A DNA stretch of 64,000 nucleotides. Source: Herpetosiphonaceae bacterium (GTDB taxonomy: Bacteria > Chloroflexota > Chloroflexia > Chloroflexales > Herpetosiphonaceae). Location: positions 62,001 to 126,000 of the forward strand of contig BPHZ01000004.1 of assembly GCA_026003835.1 (NCBI GenBank), read 5' to 3'. Below, in pieces: positions 26,157 to 35,245 of this stretch (positions are counted from its first letter, which is position 1; each line of letters opens with the position of its first letter). The position numbers and the translations under genes were made by a program. Below the pieces are notes generated by a model. It had not been told where the DNA came from and ran no database searches. It saw nothing but the letters and a program-made list of their open reading frames with translations.

Positions 26157-27037
26157 ACATCTTGCACACGATCAGGGTTGAGATAAGGCCGTACTTCCAC
26201 TTCAGGGGTGCGGCCGGACGAGCGGACGGCCTGGATCGTTCCGATAGGCACGCCGGCCGGGATGCGAGCCAGTGGAGTGTCGATGTCGAGCTGCCGGCTC
26301 AGACCCGCCGTTACAACTGCATCGCCCTCGGCGATACGGGCGTGACGGTCGATCTTCTCCATCAGGAGCCAGCTGCCGAGCTGCCAGCGTCCCTGAATTT
26401 CGCCATCGGCCACCATAATCTGTTCAACCCCTGCGGCGTCCCGCTCTCGATGTAAGATCCGCGCGCTTAGGATGCTGCGATAGTCGGTGATCAGCAACAC
26501 GCGGGCGTTGTGGGGGTAGATCTCATCGATCACCCCGACCATCGCGATGGGGCTGGCCCCCTCCTGCCCGATGACGACCATACCCACGGCGAGCCCATCC
26601 TCTTTGCCGCGATCGATGAAGATTGCCTTACGGTCGGCATCAGCGGAGAGGCTGAGAACTGACGCGGCCATCGTGCGCCAGCGAAATTGCTCCTTGAGCT
26701 GGAGCGAACGGCGCAGCTGCCGGTTCTCGGCCTCCAGCGCCTGCAGTCGCAGATTTTCCGTCTCCAGAGCGCTGATCCGCTGGCGCAGCGCCTCATTTTC
26801 GGCCTGTAACGCATCAGCGCCGCCGATGCTATCCCAGGCTCTGTGCAACTGCATGCGTACAACAGCAAGGCCGCGCTGCGCTGGCGCGAGCACGTGAAGA
26901 AACTGGCCCTTGACTGGGCTCAGCATACCGAGCTCGTCAAGGACGAGCAGCAGCAGTGTGAGAAAAACGATCCATAGAAAGAGCGAGAGCGATCGGCGCC
27001 CGGTGCCCTCGCGGCGCCTGTCAGCACGGTAAAGCAT
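26132..27037 (-). CDS. mreC: Rod shape-determining protein MreC
   Basis: 301 aa. N-terminal TM (LSLFLWIVFLTLLLLVLDELGML), a coiled coil at about 75-115 (ADALQAENEALRQRISALE) and two six-stranded beta domains, with MVVIGQEGASPIAMVGVIDEI and ARVLLITDYRSILSARI as family motifs. It bridges MreB to the PBP2/RodA synthase on the outer membrane face. Directly downstream of mreB (53 bp). Confidence 0.93.
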   Translation of the reverse strand: MLYRADRRREGTGRRSLSLFLWIVFLTLLLLVLDELGMLSPVKGQFLHVLAPAQRGLAVVRMQLHRAWDSIGGADALQAENEALRQRISALETENLRLQALEAENRQLRRSLQLKEQFRWRTMAASVLSLSADADRKAIFIDRGKEDGLAVGMVVIGQEGASPIAMVGVIDEIYPHNARVLLITDYRSILSARILHRERDAAGVEQIMVADGEIQGRWQLGSWLLMEKIDRHARIAEGDAVVTAGLSRQLDIDTPLARIPAGVPIGTIQAVRSSGRTPEVEVRPYLNPDRVQDVWVIVDSD

Positions 27038-27090
27038 AGGCCGTCACCAACGACAACGGTATCTGGATTGGCGGCCCGCAGGCCCGCGTG

Positions 27091-28167
27091 TTACGCTTGC
27101 TTGATCCGCCTGACCTGTCTGCTTCGCTCGAGGATATCGCGGTACTTCGGGTTATCGAACTCCTCGACCATCTTGCCCGCGCCGCGCGCCACGCACGAGA
27201 GCGGATCCTCGGCAATATAGACGGGCATTTTGGTCTCAGCCATAATGCGCTTATCGAGGCCATGAAGCAGCGCTCCGCCGCCGGCCAGGGTGATCCCGGT
27301 CTCCATAATATCGGCGACGAGCTCAGGCGGGGTCTCCTCCAATGCTGCGCGCACCTCTTCTACAATGCTGCTGACGGGCCCGGCGATCCCCTCGCGCAGC
27401 TCGACACTGCTCACCTCGACCGCCTTCGGCAGGCCGGTCAGCAGATCGCGGCCACGCAGGGTAACGGAGATTTCCTCCTGGAGCGGATAGGCCGAGCCAG
27501 CGGCAATCTTGGCCTTCTCAGCCATGCGCTCGCCGATCAGCAGGTTATACTCACGGCGGGCAAACTGGATGACTGCCTCGTCGATCTCGTCGCCCGCTGT
27601 ACGGATGGAGTGGTTGATGACAATGCCGCCCAGCGAGATTACTGCCACTTCGGTCGTGCCGCCGCCGATATCGACGATCATCGATCCCGTCGGGTCTGCG
27701 ACGGGGAGCCCTGCGCCGATGGCTGCCGCCATGGGCTCCTCGATGACATACGCCTCCCTGGCGCCGGCATTGATCGCGGCATCCTCGGCGGCGCGGCGCT
27801 CGACATCGGTCACACCGCTGGGCACTCCAACCACGACTCGCGGGCGCGGGCCGATCAGGCCGGGAAGCCTATCGTGTGCTTTCTGGATGAAGTGCCTGAG
27901 CATGGCCTCGACGATATCGAAATCGGCAATAACGCCATCCTTCAGTGGTCGTATGGCAATGATATTGGCCGGCGTCTTGCCGACCATCGCTTTTGCCTCG
28001 GCGCCAACAGCCAGAGGCTTTTTGGTCTTCTTATCGATAGCTACCACCGAGGGCTCGGAGATAATAATACCCTTGCCCCGAGCGTAGACCAGTGTGTTTG
28101 CGGTCCCCAGATCGATCCCGAGGTCACGACTGAACGCGCCCAGGATCACGTTGAGTGGATTAGGCAT
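27091..28167 (-). CDS. mreB: Rod shape-determining protein MreB (actin homologue)
   Basis: 358 aa. Actin-fold motifs: phosphate 1 DLGIDLGTANTLVYARGKG, connect 1, phosphate 2 SMIVDIGGGTTEVAVISLGG, adenosine loop ITLAGGGALLHGLDK. It forms membrane-associated filaments that guide elongasome synthesis. The ATG follows AAGGAATCC; an extended -10 promoter lies at 28232-28237. First gene of the leftward mreBCD-mrdA-minCDE cluster. Confidence 0.96.
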   Translation of the reverse strand: MPNPLNVILGAFSRDLGIDLGTANTLVYARGKGIIISEPSVVAIDKKTKKPLAVGAEAKAMVGKTPANIIAIRPLKDGVIADFDIVEAMLRHFIQKAHDRLPGLIGPRPRVVVGVPSGVTDVERRAAEDAAINAGAREAYVIEEPMAAAIGAGLPVADPTGSMIVDIGGGTTEVAVISLGGIVINHSIRTAGDEIDEAVIQFARREYNLLIGERMAEKAKIAAGSAYPLQEEISVTLRGRDLLTGLPKAVEVSSVELREGIAGPVSSIVEEVRAALEETPPELVADIMETGITLAGGGALLHGLDKRIMAETKMPVYIAEDPLSCVARGAGKMVEEFDNPKYRDILERSRQVRRIKQA

Positions 28168-28515
28168 CGTGGATTCCTTAGTTCCTGCACGGAGAGCCGT
28201 TGGCTAAACCCGATCTCCCATAATTTCCGCTATTATAGCATAGGAGGAGTGCTCTGCTTTCGGAGGAAGCTGAGAAGGAGCTGATATACGTGCTGCGGTG
28301 CCCGGCTGGTTCAGAGGTGCCTGCGTGCCGTTTAATGCTGTACAAAAAGAAATCTGTTGGGGCGTTGAGGCAGAAGTTCAAAAAGATTAAAAACCTGCTC
28401 ATATTTCGCAACATGATCATCATAGAAACATATAGTACGATCCTCAGAAGCAGTCTCCGGCACAGAAGCAATCTTTGATAGCGCCGTGCAAATCGAGCGC
28501 GGCTGGGGTAGAGTT
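28168..28515. other. Divergent intergenic region between mreB and the MacA-like gene
   Basis: 348 bp. It holds the mre -10 element at 28232-28237 and an AT-rich stretch (28330-28450). For the rightward genes the best promoter I see is weak (TTGAGG, 17 bp, TAAAAA near 28365-28395). No gene is supported here. Confidence 0.5.
28232..28237 (-). promoter_or_regulatory. Extended -10 element of the mre operon
   Basis: Minus-strand TGCTATAAT (TATAAT at 28237-28232) 65 nt upstream of the mreB ATG. No good -35 is visible at the expected distance, in keeping with an extended -10 promoter. The same TGCTATAAT occurs upstream of the MraY-like gene (36427-36422). Confidence 0.5.
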
Positions 28516-30336
28516 ATGGATCGTCGAATTGAGCGAATCGCTCCCTGGCGCCGGCTGGCTATGGCTGGCGCTGTGGTGGGGCTTCTCGCGCTGCTGGCTG
28601 GCGCGTTCTGGCTGCTGCGCTCAGGAACGGATCCTGAGCCGCAGCGCGAGTTTAGCGTGGTGGCAGCACAGCGTGGCGAGATGCGTGCCACCGTCGGCGC
28701 CAGCGGCGTTGTGGCTGCCGAAGCTGAGGCGCAGCTGAGCTTCAGCAGAGGCGGCGTGGTGCGTGAGGTGCTGGTGCAGGTGGGCGATCAGGTGCAGGCA
28801 GGCCAGGTGCTGGCTCGCCTGGAGGATGATGCGCTTGAGCTTGAGGTACGCCGGGCGGAGGCCCAGCTGCGCCAGGCGCAGGCAAACCTGGACAGGCTGC
28901 TGGCCGGCGCCACCCCCGAGGAGATCGAGGCGGCTCGCGCGCAGGTTGCCGCAGCGCAAGGATCGCTGCAGCAGGTTCAGGGTAACGTCACCGCCGCTGA
29001 TCTGGCCGCTGCTCAGGCTCAGGTCGACCAGGCACAGGCGCAGCTTGAGCGTCTGCTGGCGGGGCCACAATCGACAGAATTGGCAACGGCTCTGGCTCAG
29101 CTTCAGCAGGCCGAGGCCCAGCGTGACAGCGCTGCCGCCGCGCTTCAGCAGACCAGAGATAGTCTTTCGGCAGCCAAGACCCAGGCTGAACTCAATGTGG
29201 AGCAGGCAGCGAATGTTGTGCGCGACCGTCAGGCCGAGTACAACCGTATCCGTGAGGCGAACCAACAGCTCCGTGACAGGGGTTTCGATGTGCCCAAGGA
29301 GGCGCAGGATGCCGAAGAGACGGCGTTGCGCGCGGTTGAGAATGCCGAAGATCAGTTGCGGCAGGCGCTCGTTGTCGCTGAAGAAGCCCGCCAGCGCGAG
29401 GTGACCGGTGTTGTCCAGGCTGAGGCGCAGCTTCAGCAGGCGGAGGCCGCCGTTGAGCAGGCGCGCGCCAACCTGGAGAAGGTGCAGGCTGGCGCTGAGG
29501 ACGCCGAGATCGCGGCTGCTAAGGCCCAGCTGGAGCAGGCGCGCGCCAACCTGGAGCGGCTGCGTGGCGGTTCGCGCAGCGGCAGCCTGGCGGCGGCCAG
29601 GGCACAGGTCGACCAGGCGCAAGCCAATCTGGAGCGGCTGCAGGCTGACCCCAGCGCCTCGGATCTGGCGCAAGCTCAGGCGCAGGTCGATGCAGCGCAA
29701 GCCGCACTGGATCTTGCGCGGCTTAACCTTAGCGAAACGGCGCTGAAAGCGCCCTTCTCCGGTACAATCGCCGACGTTCAACTCGTCCCCGGTGCCCAAT
29801 CGGTCCCACAGGCGATCACGATTGTCGATCTCTCGCGCCTGCACATCGATGCGACCATCGACGAGATCGATATTGCGCGGGTGGCGATCGGCCAGCCGGT
29901 GGAGATTACGCTGGATGCGCTCAACGGCCAGAGCTTCGCCGGTGTGGTCCGGGCGATTTCGCCGCGGGCAATCAGCCAGGGCGGCGCCACCAGCTACAAG
30001 GTGCGTATCGATATCCACGACGCCGGGAAGTCGGTCCTGCCGGGCATGTCCGCCTCAGTGACCATCAATGTGGCGGAGCGCGCGAATGCGCTGCTCATTC
30101 CGCGGCGGGCGCTGCACAGCGAGGGACAGCGCACGTTTGTACAGCGAGTCGTGGCGCCGGGGCCACCTGGCGGCATGCCGCAGCTCGAGGAGGTCGAGGT
30201 TGTGATCGGCCTGAGTAATGAGCAGGTCGTCGAGGTGCTTTCGGGCCTCAACGATGGGGACGAGGTCTTTGTCGAGGGCGTAAGCATCAACTTCTTTGAT
30301 CTGCTCAACGGCGGTGGGCCGGGAAGGAGACGCTGA
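28516..30336 (+). CDS. MacA/HlyD-type membrane fusion (periplasmic adaptor) protein with a very long coiled coil
   Basis: 606 aa. TM about 12-34, then a first lipoyl half-motif ([26 protein letters not shown]), a coiled-coil block of about 300 residues (roughly 105-405), the second lipoyl half ([19 protein letters not shown]), beta-barrel ([21 protein letters not shown]) and a membrane-proximal domain. The coil is built of repeated heptad units such as [12 protein letters not shown] and [12 protein letters not shown]. It couples the ABC ATPase and permease encoded directly downstream (1-nt overlaps). The ATG at 28516 follows GGGGTAGAG. No outer-membrane channel gene is near. Confidence 0.88.
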   Translation: MDRRIERIAPWRRLAMAGAVVGLLALLAGAFWLLRSGTDPEPQREFSVVAAQRGEMRATVGASGVVAAEAEAQLSFSRGGVVREVLVQVGDQVQAGQVLARLEDDALELEVRRAEAQLRQAQANLDRLLAGATPEEIEAARAQVAAAQGSLQQVQGNVTAADLAAAQAQVDQAQAQLERLLAGPQSTELATALAQLQQAEAQRDSAAAALQQTRDSLSAAKTQAELNVEQAANVVRDRQAEYNRIREANQQLRDRGFDVPKEAQDAEETALRAVENAEDQLRQALVVAEEARQREVTGVVQAEAQLQQAEAAVEQARANLEKVQAGAEDAEIAAAKAQLEQARANLERLRGGSRSGSLAAARAQVDQAQANLERLQADPSASDLAQAQAQVDAAQAALDLARLNLSETALKAPFSGTIADVQLVPGAQSVPQAITIVDLSRLHIDATIDEIDIARVAIGQPVEITLDALNGQSFAGVVRAISPRAISQGGATSYKVRIDIHDAGKSVLPGMSASVTINVAERANALLIPRRALHSEGQRTFVQRVVAPGPPGGMPQLEEVEVVIGLSNEQVVEVLSGLNDGDEVFVEGVSINFFDLLNGGGPGRRR

Positions 30337-31115
30337 TGGGGCCGTTGATCTTGCTTGAGAATCTGATCAAGGTCTACAAACCCGGCGGCGAGGCTGAGGT
30401 TCAGGCGTTGCGCGGCATCTCGTTACGTATCGACGAAGGCGAGATGGTGGCGATTATGGGGCCGTCGGGATCGGGCAAGTCGACGCTGATGAATATCTTG
30501 GGCTGTCTGGATACGCCGTCGAGCGGCAGGTATCTGCTGGACGGCGTCGATGTGGGACAGCTCAATGATGATGAACTTGCCGATATCCGCAACAGCAAGA
30601 TCGGCTTTGTCTTTCAGCAATTTAACCTGCTGCCGCGCACCAATGCGTTGCGCAACGTAGAGCTGCCGCTGGTCTATGCTCGCGGGCGACAGCCTGCTGG
30701 TGGGCGTCGCGCCCGGGCGATGGCTGCGCTTGAAGCGGTCGGACTGGCGGACCGGATGCATCACACACCCAGCGAGCTTTCGGGCGGGCAGCAGCAGCGT
30801 GTCGCCATCGCCCGGGCGCTGGTTAACGAGCCGCGTATCATTCTTGCAGACGAGCCGACCGGTGCGCTGGATACCCGTACCGGTCAGGAGATTATGGCGA
30901 TCTTTCAGCGGCTGAATACCGAACGAGGGTTGACCGTCATCCTCGTTACGCATGAGCCAGATATCGCCGCCCATGCCCGGCGAGTCATTCACATTCGCGA
31001 TGGCCTGATCGCTGCCGACGAGGCTGTGCCGCAGCCGGTCGATGCCACTGAGCCCCTTACCCGGCTGCAAGCCGGCAGATCAGTCTGGTCGGCGGCTGGT
31101 GAGGAGGCTGCCTGA
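30336..31115 (+). CDS. ABC transporter ATP-binding protein, MacB/LolD type
   Basis: 259 aa. Walker [18 protein letters not shown]-loop [11 protein letters not shown], signature [15 protein letters not shown], Walker [14 protein letters not shown] and H-loop LVTHEPD are all intact. The C-terminal 35 residues extend beyond the usual domain. The start codon overlaps the stop of the adaptor gene (TGATG), and its own stop overlaps the permease start, so the three are one operon. With the permease it forms a mechanotransmitting type VII exporter of MacB kind. Confidence 0.95.
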   Translation: MGPLILLENLIKVYKPGGEAEVQALRGISLRIDEGEMVAIMGPSGSGKSTLMNILGCLDTPSSGRYLLDGVDVGQLNDDELADIRNSKIGFVFQQFNLLPRTNALRNVELPLVYARGRQPAGGRRARAMAALEAVGLADRMHHTPSELSGGQQQRVAIARALVNEPRIILADEPTGALDTRTGQEIMAIFQRLNTERGLTVILVTHEPDIAAHARRVIHIRDGLIAADEAVPQPVDATEPLTRLQAGRSVWSAAGEEAA

Positions 31116-32353
31116 TGCTGCGCGAGTCCTTCCGTATCGCGCTGATAAGCCTGCGTACAAATAAACTGCGCGCGGCGCTGACGATGCTGGGCATCATCAT
31201 CGGCGTCGGCGCGGTGATCACCCTGCTTTCGCTCGGCCAGGCAGTTCAAGGGTTGATTACCAGCGAACTTGAAGCGCTCGGCTCGAACCAGATCTATCTC
31301 TTTGCCGTGCCGGTGCCGGCCAAGAACGGCGCGCGTCCCATCCCCGCCGAGTTGACCAATGAGGATGTAGCAGCCATTGCCGACCCGCTGTTGGCCCCGG
31401 CTGTAGCCGCAGCCGCACCCGAACTCCAGGGCCAGGTGTCGGTCGTAGCCGGACGCCAGAGCACAAATACGACTGTTTCCGGGGTCACGCCATCCTATTT
31501 ACAGGTGCGGAGCGGGCGGGTCGCCGTCGGGCAATTTATCGATGAAATCCATGTGCAGAGCCGCTCACGTGTCGCTGTGCTGGGCGCGCAGGTGGCCCGC
31601 GACCTTTTCGGTGATGATCTACCGCTTGGTCAGCGCATTAAAATCAGGGGCCTGACCTTCGAGGTGATCGGCGTAATGGAGGAGCAGGGCGGTCTGTTCG
31701 GCAGCGATGGCGATAACCGGATCTTTATCCCGATCACCACTGCGCAGACGCGGGTCTTCCGGCCCAACCCGCGACTTGAGGTAACGGTCGTGACCATCCA
31801 GGCCATCGATAGCGACCACATCGATACGGCGATGCAACAGGTGGAGCGTATCTTGCGCGATCGTCATCGCCTGACCTACCAGGATAATAACTTTACGATG
31901 CTGACCCAGAAGGATCTGATCCGCACCTTTGGCGTGATTACAGGCGCGATTACGATCTTTCTTGCCTCGATCGCCGCTATCTCGCTGGTCGTAGGCGGCA
32001 TTGGCATAATGAACATTATGCTGGTCTCGGTAACGGAGCGCACGCGCGAGATTGGGCTGCGCAAGGCGCTTGGGGCGCGACGGCGAGATATCAGACTGCA
32101 GTTTCTGGTTGAGGCCATGATGTTGAGCTTGATCGGCGGGTTGCTAGGCGTTGCCGTTGGCTTCCTCCTCTCAGCGATCGGGACCACAATCCTCGCCCGC
32201 GTCTCTGAGTCCATTCAGATTGTGGTAACGGTCCAGCCAGGCTCGATCCTTCTGGCGACGATCTTCTCTGCCGCTGTCGGGATCTTCTTCGGCCTTTACC
32301 CGGCTATCAGAGCCGCACGCCTGGCACCGATAGAGGCGTTGAGATACGAGTGA
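31115..32353 (+). CDS. MacB-like ABC transporter permease (MacB_PCD and FtsX domains)
   Basis: 412 aa. TM1 at about 20-42 (LTMLGIIIGVGAVITLLSLG), a large extracytoplasmic MacB_PCD domain (about 45-285), then three C-terminal helices of the FtsX domain with the conserved GIGIMNIMLVSVTERTREIGLRKALGARRRDI motif and a final KPAEALRYE-like LAPIEALRYE. Exports peptides, antibiotics or lipids in relatives; the substrate here is unknown. ABC domain and permease are separate genes, unlike E. coli MacB. Confidence 0.93.
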   Translation: MLRESFRIALISLRTNKLRAALTMLGIIIGVGAVITLLSLGQAVQGLITSELEALGSNQIYLFAVPVPAKNGARPIPAELTNEDVAAIADPLLAPAVAAAAPELQGQVSVVAGRQSTNTTVSGVTPSYLQVRSGRVAVGQFIDEIHVQSRSRVAVLGAQVARDLFGDDLPLGQRIKIRGLTFEVIGVMEEQGGLFGSDGDNRIFIPITTAQTRVFRPNPRLEVTVVTIQAIDSDHIDTAMQQVERILRDRHRLTYQDNNFTMLTQKDLIRTFGVITGAITIFLASIAAISLVVGGIGIMNIMLVSVTERTREIGLRKALGARRRDIRLQFLVEAMMLSLIGGLLGVAVGFLLSAIGTTILARVSESIQIVVTVQPGSILLATIFSAAVGIFFGLYPAIRAARLAPIEALRYE

Positions 32354-32409
32354 ACCAGCCACCTGGAACCGCACCGTGGTTCCAGATGGCGTTTTTGATT
32401 CCCATCGAG

Positions 32410-32504
32410 TGGTCGGCCACAGCAGCATTGATGGGGTGGTTTGGAAGGGTTTTGCCCCTCCAACTCCTTCTTTCCTCATCACCTTTACAGTGGTGGTCCA
32501 CTAG
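32410..32504. repeat. Dispersed palindromic repeat, copy 6
   Basis: GTGGTCGGCCACAG at the left and AGTGGTGGTCCACTAG at the right form imperfect terminal inverted repeats around GATGGGG, TTTGGAAGGGttttGCCCCTCC and CTCATC. It sits between the permease and a convergent propeller gene and contributes the TAG stop of the latter. Confidence 0.8.
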
Positions 32505-33673
32505 CGTTTATCCATGACGGCGACGAGAACGAGATCGGCAGCTGGTAATGTGACAAGGCTGCGTTCGCTGACGCTGTCGAGGTCGAGCAGGCGCAATTCG
32601 GCTGTGCGCTGTTCAGTATCGATGTTCGCGATGTATAAAAGCCCTCGCGAGTCGGGTGTCCAGGCTACGCTGCCGGCTATCGCTCTGCCGTCGGCGAGTG
32701 AAAACTGCTCCTGCTCGCCGCTTGCCACATCGATCATGTGGAGTTGACCGGTCTTCTCGCTTATCAGTGCGATGCTCGCCCCGTCAGGTGACCAGCTGGT
32801 AAGGCCCAGCGGCCACTGCCAGCGCCTGACTGGCCGCGCCTCTCCATCCTCAAGCGGGATAATGGCATAGTCAAAGAGCTGGGCGTCATCGCTGCCGGCG
32901 CCTGGCTGGAAAAAGACAAGCATAAACTGCCGGTCGGGCGAGAGATCGTGCAGCCATCCCGCTGTCAGTGGCTCAACTTCTGTACCACTGCCTATATCAG
33001 CGCGATAGAGCGTAGCGCCGCTGCCGGCGGCGGGAGCCGCAGAGAAGAGGAGCGTCCTGGCATTGGCCCAGGCTGGCGCGGAGATCAACCCATACCAAGG
33101 GCTGACCTGGCGCGGCTTGCCCGGTTTGTTTTCTACCGTTTCGATAACCCAGATCGCGCCCGACTCCGGCCCTGCTTCACCCTGGCGGTAACGCACGAAG
33201 GCCAGCAGCGTCCCATCCGGTGAGAAGGCGTGCGGGCCGATGAGCGCCACATCGTCAGCCAGTATGCGGTCGGAAGTACCGTCGACAGCGGCGAGATGGA
33301 GCACGCCAGGCCGGCCGCGAGACGCTTCAACGTAAGCAATTTGGGAGCCATCCGGCGAAATTGCCAGATCGGTGATCGCGTGATCTGATGATCCGGTCAG
33401 AATTCTCTGGCTGCCCGAGCCATCGAGCTCCGCGCTCCACAATTCACCGCGCTGGAGGGTCGAGTCAAAACGTGTGTAAAGGGCTTGCCCGCGAAAGATA
33501 GGGTGATCGTTTTGATCACTTCCATTCTGCAGGGAGAAGATTTCATCCGCCGTGCTGGTTGAAGGATGGATAAAAGTGGTGTGTGCCGCAGGTCTTGGGA
33601 GCAAGGGACCGGCGCATGCGCCAATCAGCAGCAGCAATGCTATGAGCAGATCGAACAGGCTAAAACTACGCAT
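32501..33673 (-). CDS. TolB-like (PD40) beta-propeller lipoprotein
   Basis: 390 aa from an ATG after GGAGGAGG; the longer frame to 33781 has no support. The signal peptide ends in a lipobox-like LIGAC. The rest is a six-bladed WD40-like/PD40 propeller with repeated blade motifs: DLAISPDGSQIAYVEA, HAFSPDGTLLAFVRY, TSWSPDGASIALIS and VAWTPDSRGLLYIAN. Such propellers are protein-binding scaffolds; no enzyme motif is seen. Paralogue of 33865-35025, 192 bp upstream in the same direction. Confidence 0.85.
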   Translation of the reverse strand: MRSFSLFDLLIALLLLIGACAGPLLPRPAAHTTFIHPSTSTADEIFSLQNGSDQNDHPIFRGQALYTRFDSTLQRGELWSAELDGSGSQRILTGSSDHAITDLAISPDGSQIAYVEASRGRPGVLHLAAVDGTSDRILADDVALIGPHAFSPDGTLLAFVRYRQGEAGPESGAIWVIETVENKPGKPRQVSPWYGLISAPAWANARTLLFSAAPAAGSGATLYRADIGSGTEVEPLTAGWLHDLSPDRQFMLVFFQPGAGSDDAQLFDYAIIPLEDGEARPVRRWQWPLGLTSWSPDGASIALISEKTGQLHMIDVASGEQEQFSLADGRAIAGSVAWTPDSRGLLYIANIDTEQRTAELRLLDLDSVSERSLVTLPAADLVLVAVMDKR

Positions 33674-33864
33674 CGCTATCCTCCTCCGATTGAGCTGAAC
33701 TCGCATTGCGTCATGCTCAAACAGGCAGAGGCTACCTGGCCGGCAGCTTGCCGGGCCAGCACAGAAGCGCAGTATAGCCACGGTGCTTGACAGGAACGTT
33801 ACAGCCAGCTCACAAACTCCTGAGAATTAGCTGGCGTCTATGCTCCTGCCTCCAGCGCTGGACG

Positions 33865-35025
33865 CTAGGGCGTCACAACAACTACCGCTAGTGTTTGCGG
33901 CAGCTGGTTGAAAGCGTTGGTCGTCAGGCTGCGCTCCTGGCCGCTGTCGATATTCAGCAGCCGCAATGTTGCCCCTTGCCGGTAGATCAGGCTGCGGCCA
34001 TCAGTGCTCCAGGCGATGGCGGCGATCCAGCTCTCGGGGGGGAGGACAAGCACATTCTGCCGCGCCTCATCTTCAGCGCGGATCAGGTCGATCCTGAAGG
34101 TTTGTGGATCGTACACCGCAATCCAGGTACCATCGGGAGACCAGGCCGCCAGCGGCGCCGGCCCGCCTCGGCGGGTGAGCAGCCGTGGCTCCGCGCCATC
34201 GAGCGGCAGGAGCCCGAGATCCCGCTGCTCGCTGTTGCTCGCCACGGGCTCGACGAGAACCAGGGCAGCGCGGCGGTCGGGCGAGAGCTGCACAAGCTGT
34301 CCGGGCGAGAGGGGAATCGGCTCTGCGCCCTCCTCCAGCGCGATACGAAACATGTTCCAGCTTGATGGTGGGGTGCCGATGGAGGCCTGTGAGAATATTA
34401 ATGTCTGATCGTCGAACCACGCTGGTGGATCGTAGAAAAAGCCCCAGTCAGTTACCTGCCGCGGCTCGCCGCCGATCTCAACAACACAGAGAGAGCTTTG
34501 GGGCACTGGCGCAGGGTTCGCCTCGCGGTAACGGACAAAGGCAAGCCGCGAGCCATCCGGCGAAAACGCCTGGAGGCCGATGGCTCCGACATCATCGACC
34601 ACGAGGCGATCGCCGCTGCCGTCGGCGCTAACCAGGCGCAGGCTGCCCGATAGCGCCTGCTCTCCCACCACATAGGCGATGGTTGTACCATCGGGCGAGG
34701 CAGCGAGCCCTGGGATGCTGCAGGCAGCCTGGCCGGAGCATGGCGGGGCGAGCAAGAGGTGATCATCGGCGCCGTCGAGCGCGATGCTCCACAGCTCGTC
34801 GCGTCCCTCGGCAGGATTAGCGCGCACGTAGACGATTGTGCCCGGCGCAGCAGGCGCCTGGCTGGGCTCGGGCGCTGGTGATGCTGCCACTGTCGGAGAT
34901 ACGAGCGCTGCCGTCGCCTCGCCGGCATTCGGAGACGTGGTCGGAGTAGCAATTCGGCTACTGCAGGCGACCAATCCCACTAGAATGGTGAATGAAAAAA
35001 GGATACTGGGCCATCGTTTGGGCAT
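33865..35025 (-). CDS. TolB-like (PD40) beta-propeller lipoprotein, paralogue
   Basis: 386 aa. Signal peptide with lipobox VGLVACSS, Thr/Ala/Pro linker to about 65, then PD40 blades: GLAASPDGTTIAYVVG, QAFSPDGSRLAFVRY, AAWSPDGTWIAVYD and IAWSTDGRSLIYRQG. The architecture and blade spacing match the downstream gene, so a tandem duplication is likely. The ATG at 35025 follows AGAAGG. Function unknown beyond extracellular scaffold. Confidence 0.85.
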   Translation of the reverse strand: MPKRWPSILFSFTILVGLVACSSRIATPTTSPNAGEATAALVSPTVAASPAPEPSQAPAAPGTIVYVRANPAEGRDELWSIALDGADDHLLLAPPCSGQAACSIPGLAASPDGTTIAYVVGEQALSGSLRLVSADGSGDRLVVDDVGAIGLQAFSPDGSRLAFVRYREANPAPVPQSSLCVVEIGGEPRQVTDWGFFYDPPAWFDDQTLIFSQASIGTPPSSWNMFRIALEEGAEPIPLSPGQLVQLSPDRRAALVLVEPVASNSEQRDLGLLPLDGAEPRLLTRRGGPAPLAAWSPDGTWIAVYDPQTFRIDLIRAEDEARQNVLVLPPESWIAAIAWSTDGRSLIYRQGATLRLLNIDSGQERSLTTNAFNQLPQTLAVVVVTP

Positions 35026-35052
35026 AGCAGCCTTCTTTCTAATCGTCCACCC

Positions 35053-35130
35053 CATCCATCGTGATGGGGAGATTCGCAGGGTCATAGTCCCTCCGGCCCC
35101 CCTTCCTCATCAACAGCAATGCGGTTGACC
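35053..35130. repeat. Dispersed palindromic repeat, copy 7
   Basis: ATCGTGATGGGGAGATTCGCAGGG then CCCTCCGGCCCCCCTTCCTCATC and a GCGGTTG arm. The core is degraded relative to copy 2 (GCAGGGtcatagtCCCT). It lies in the 5' region of the propeller lipoprotein gene. Confidence 0.7.
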
Positions 35131-35245
35131 GCAAGAGCATGATCAATGCATCGGTTTGCTCAAGGGCAAACTGATGAGAGGCGTCTGCTCATTTTAATGA
35201 TAGAGTCCTGATCCGCTGGAAGAGGTGCTGACCGGCGGTGTTTGT

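Noticed and set aside
27088..28284. Plus-strand open frame of 398 codons
   Set aside because: Runs antisense through all of mreB, whose actin motifs are unambiguous on the other strand.
28621..30018. Minus-strand open frame of 465 codons
   Set aside because: Antisense to the repetitive coiled coil of the MacA-like gene; its length reflects the repeated GC-rich codons.
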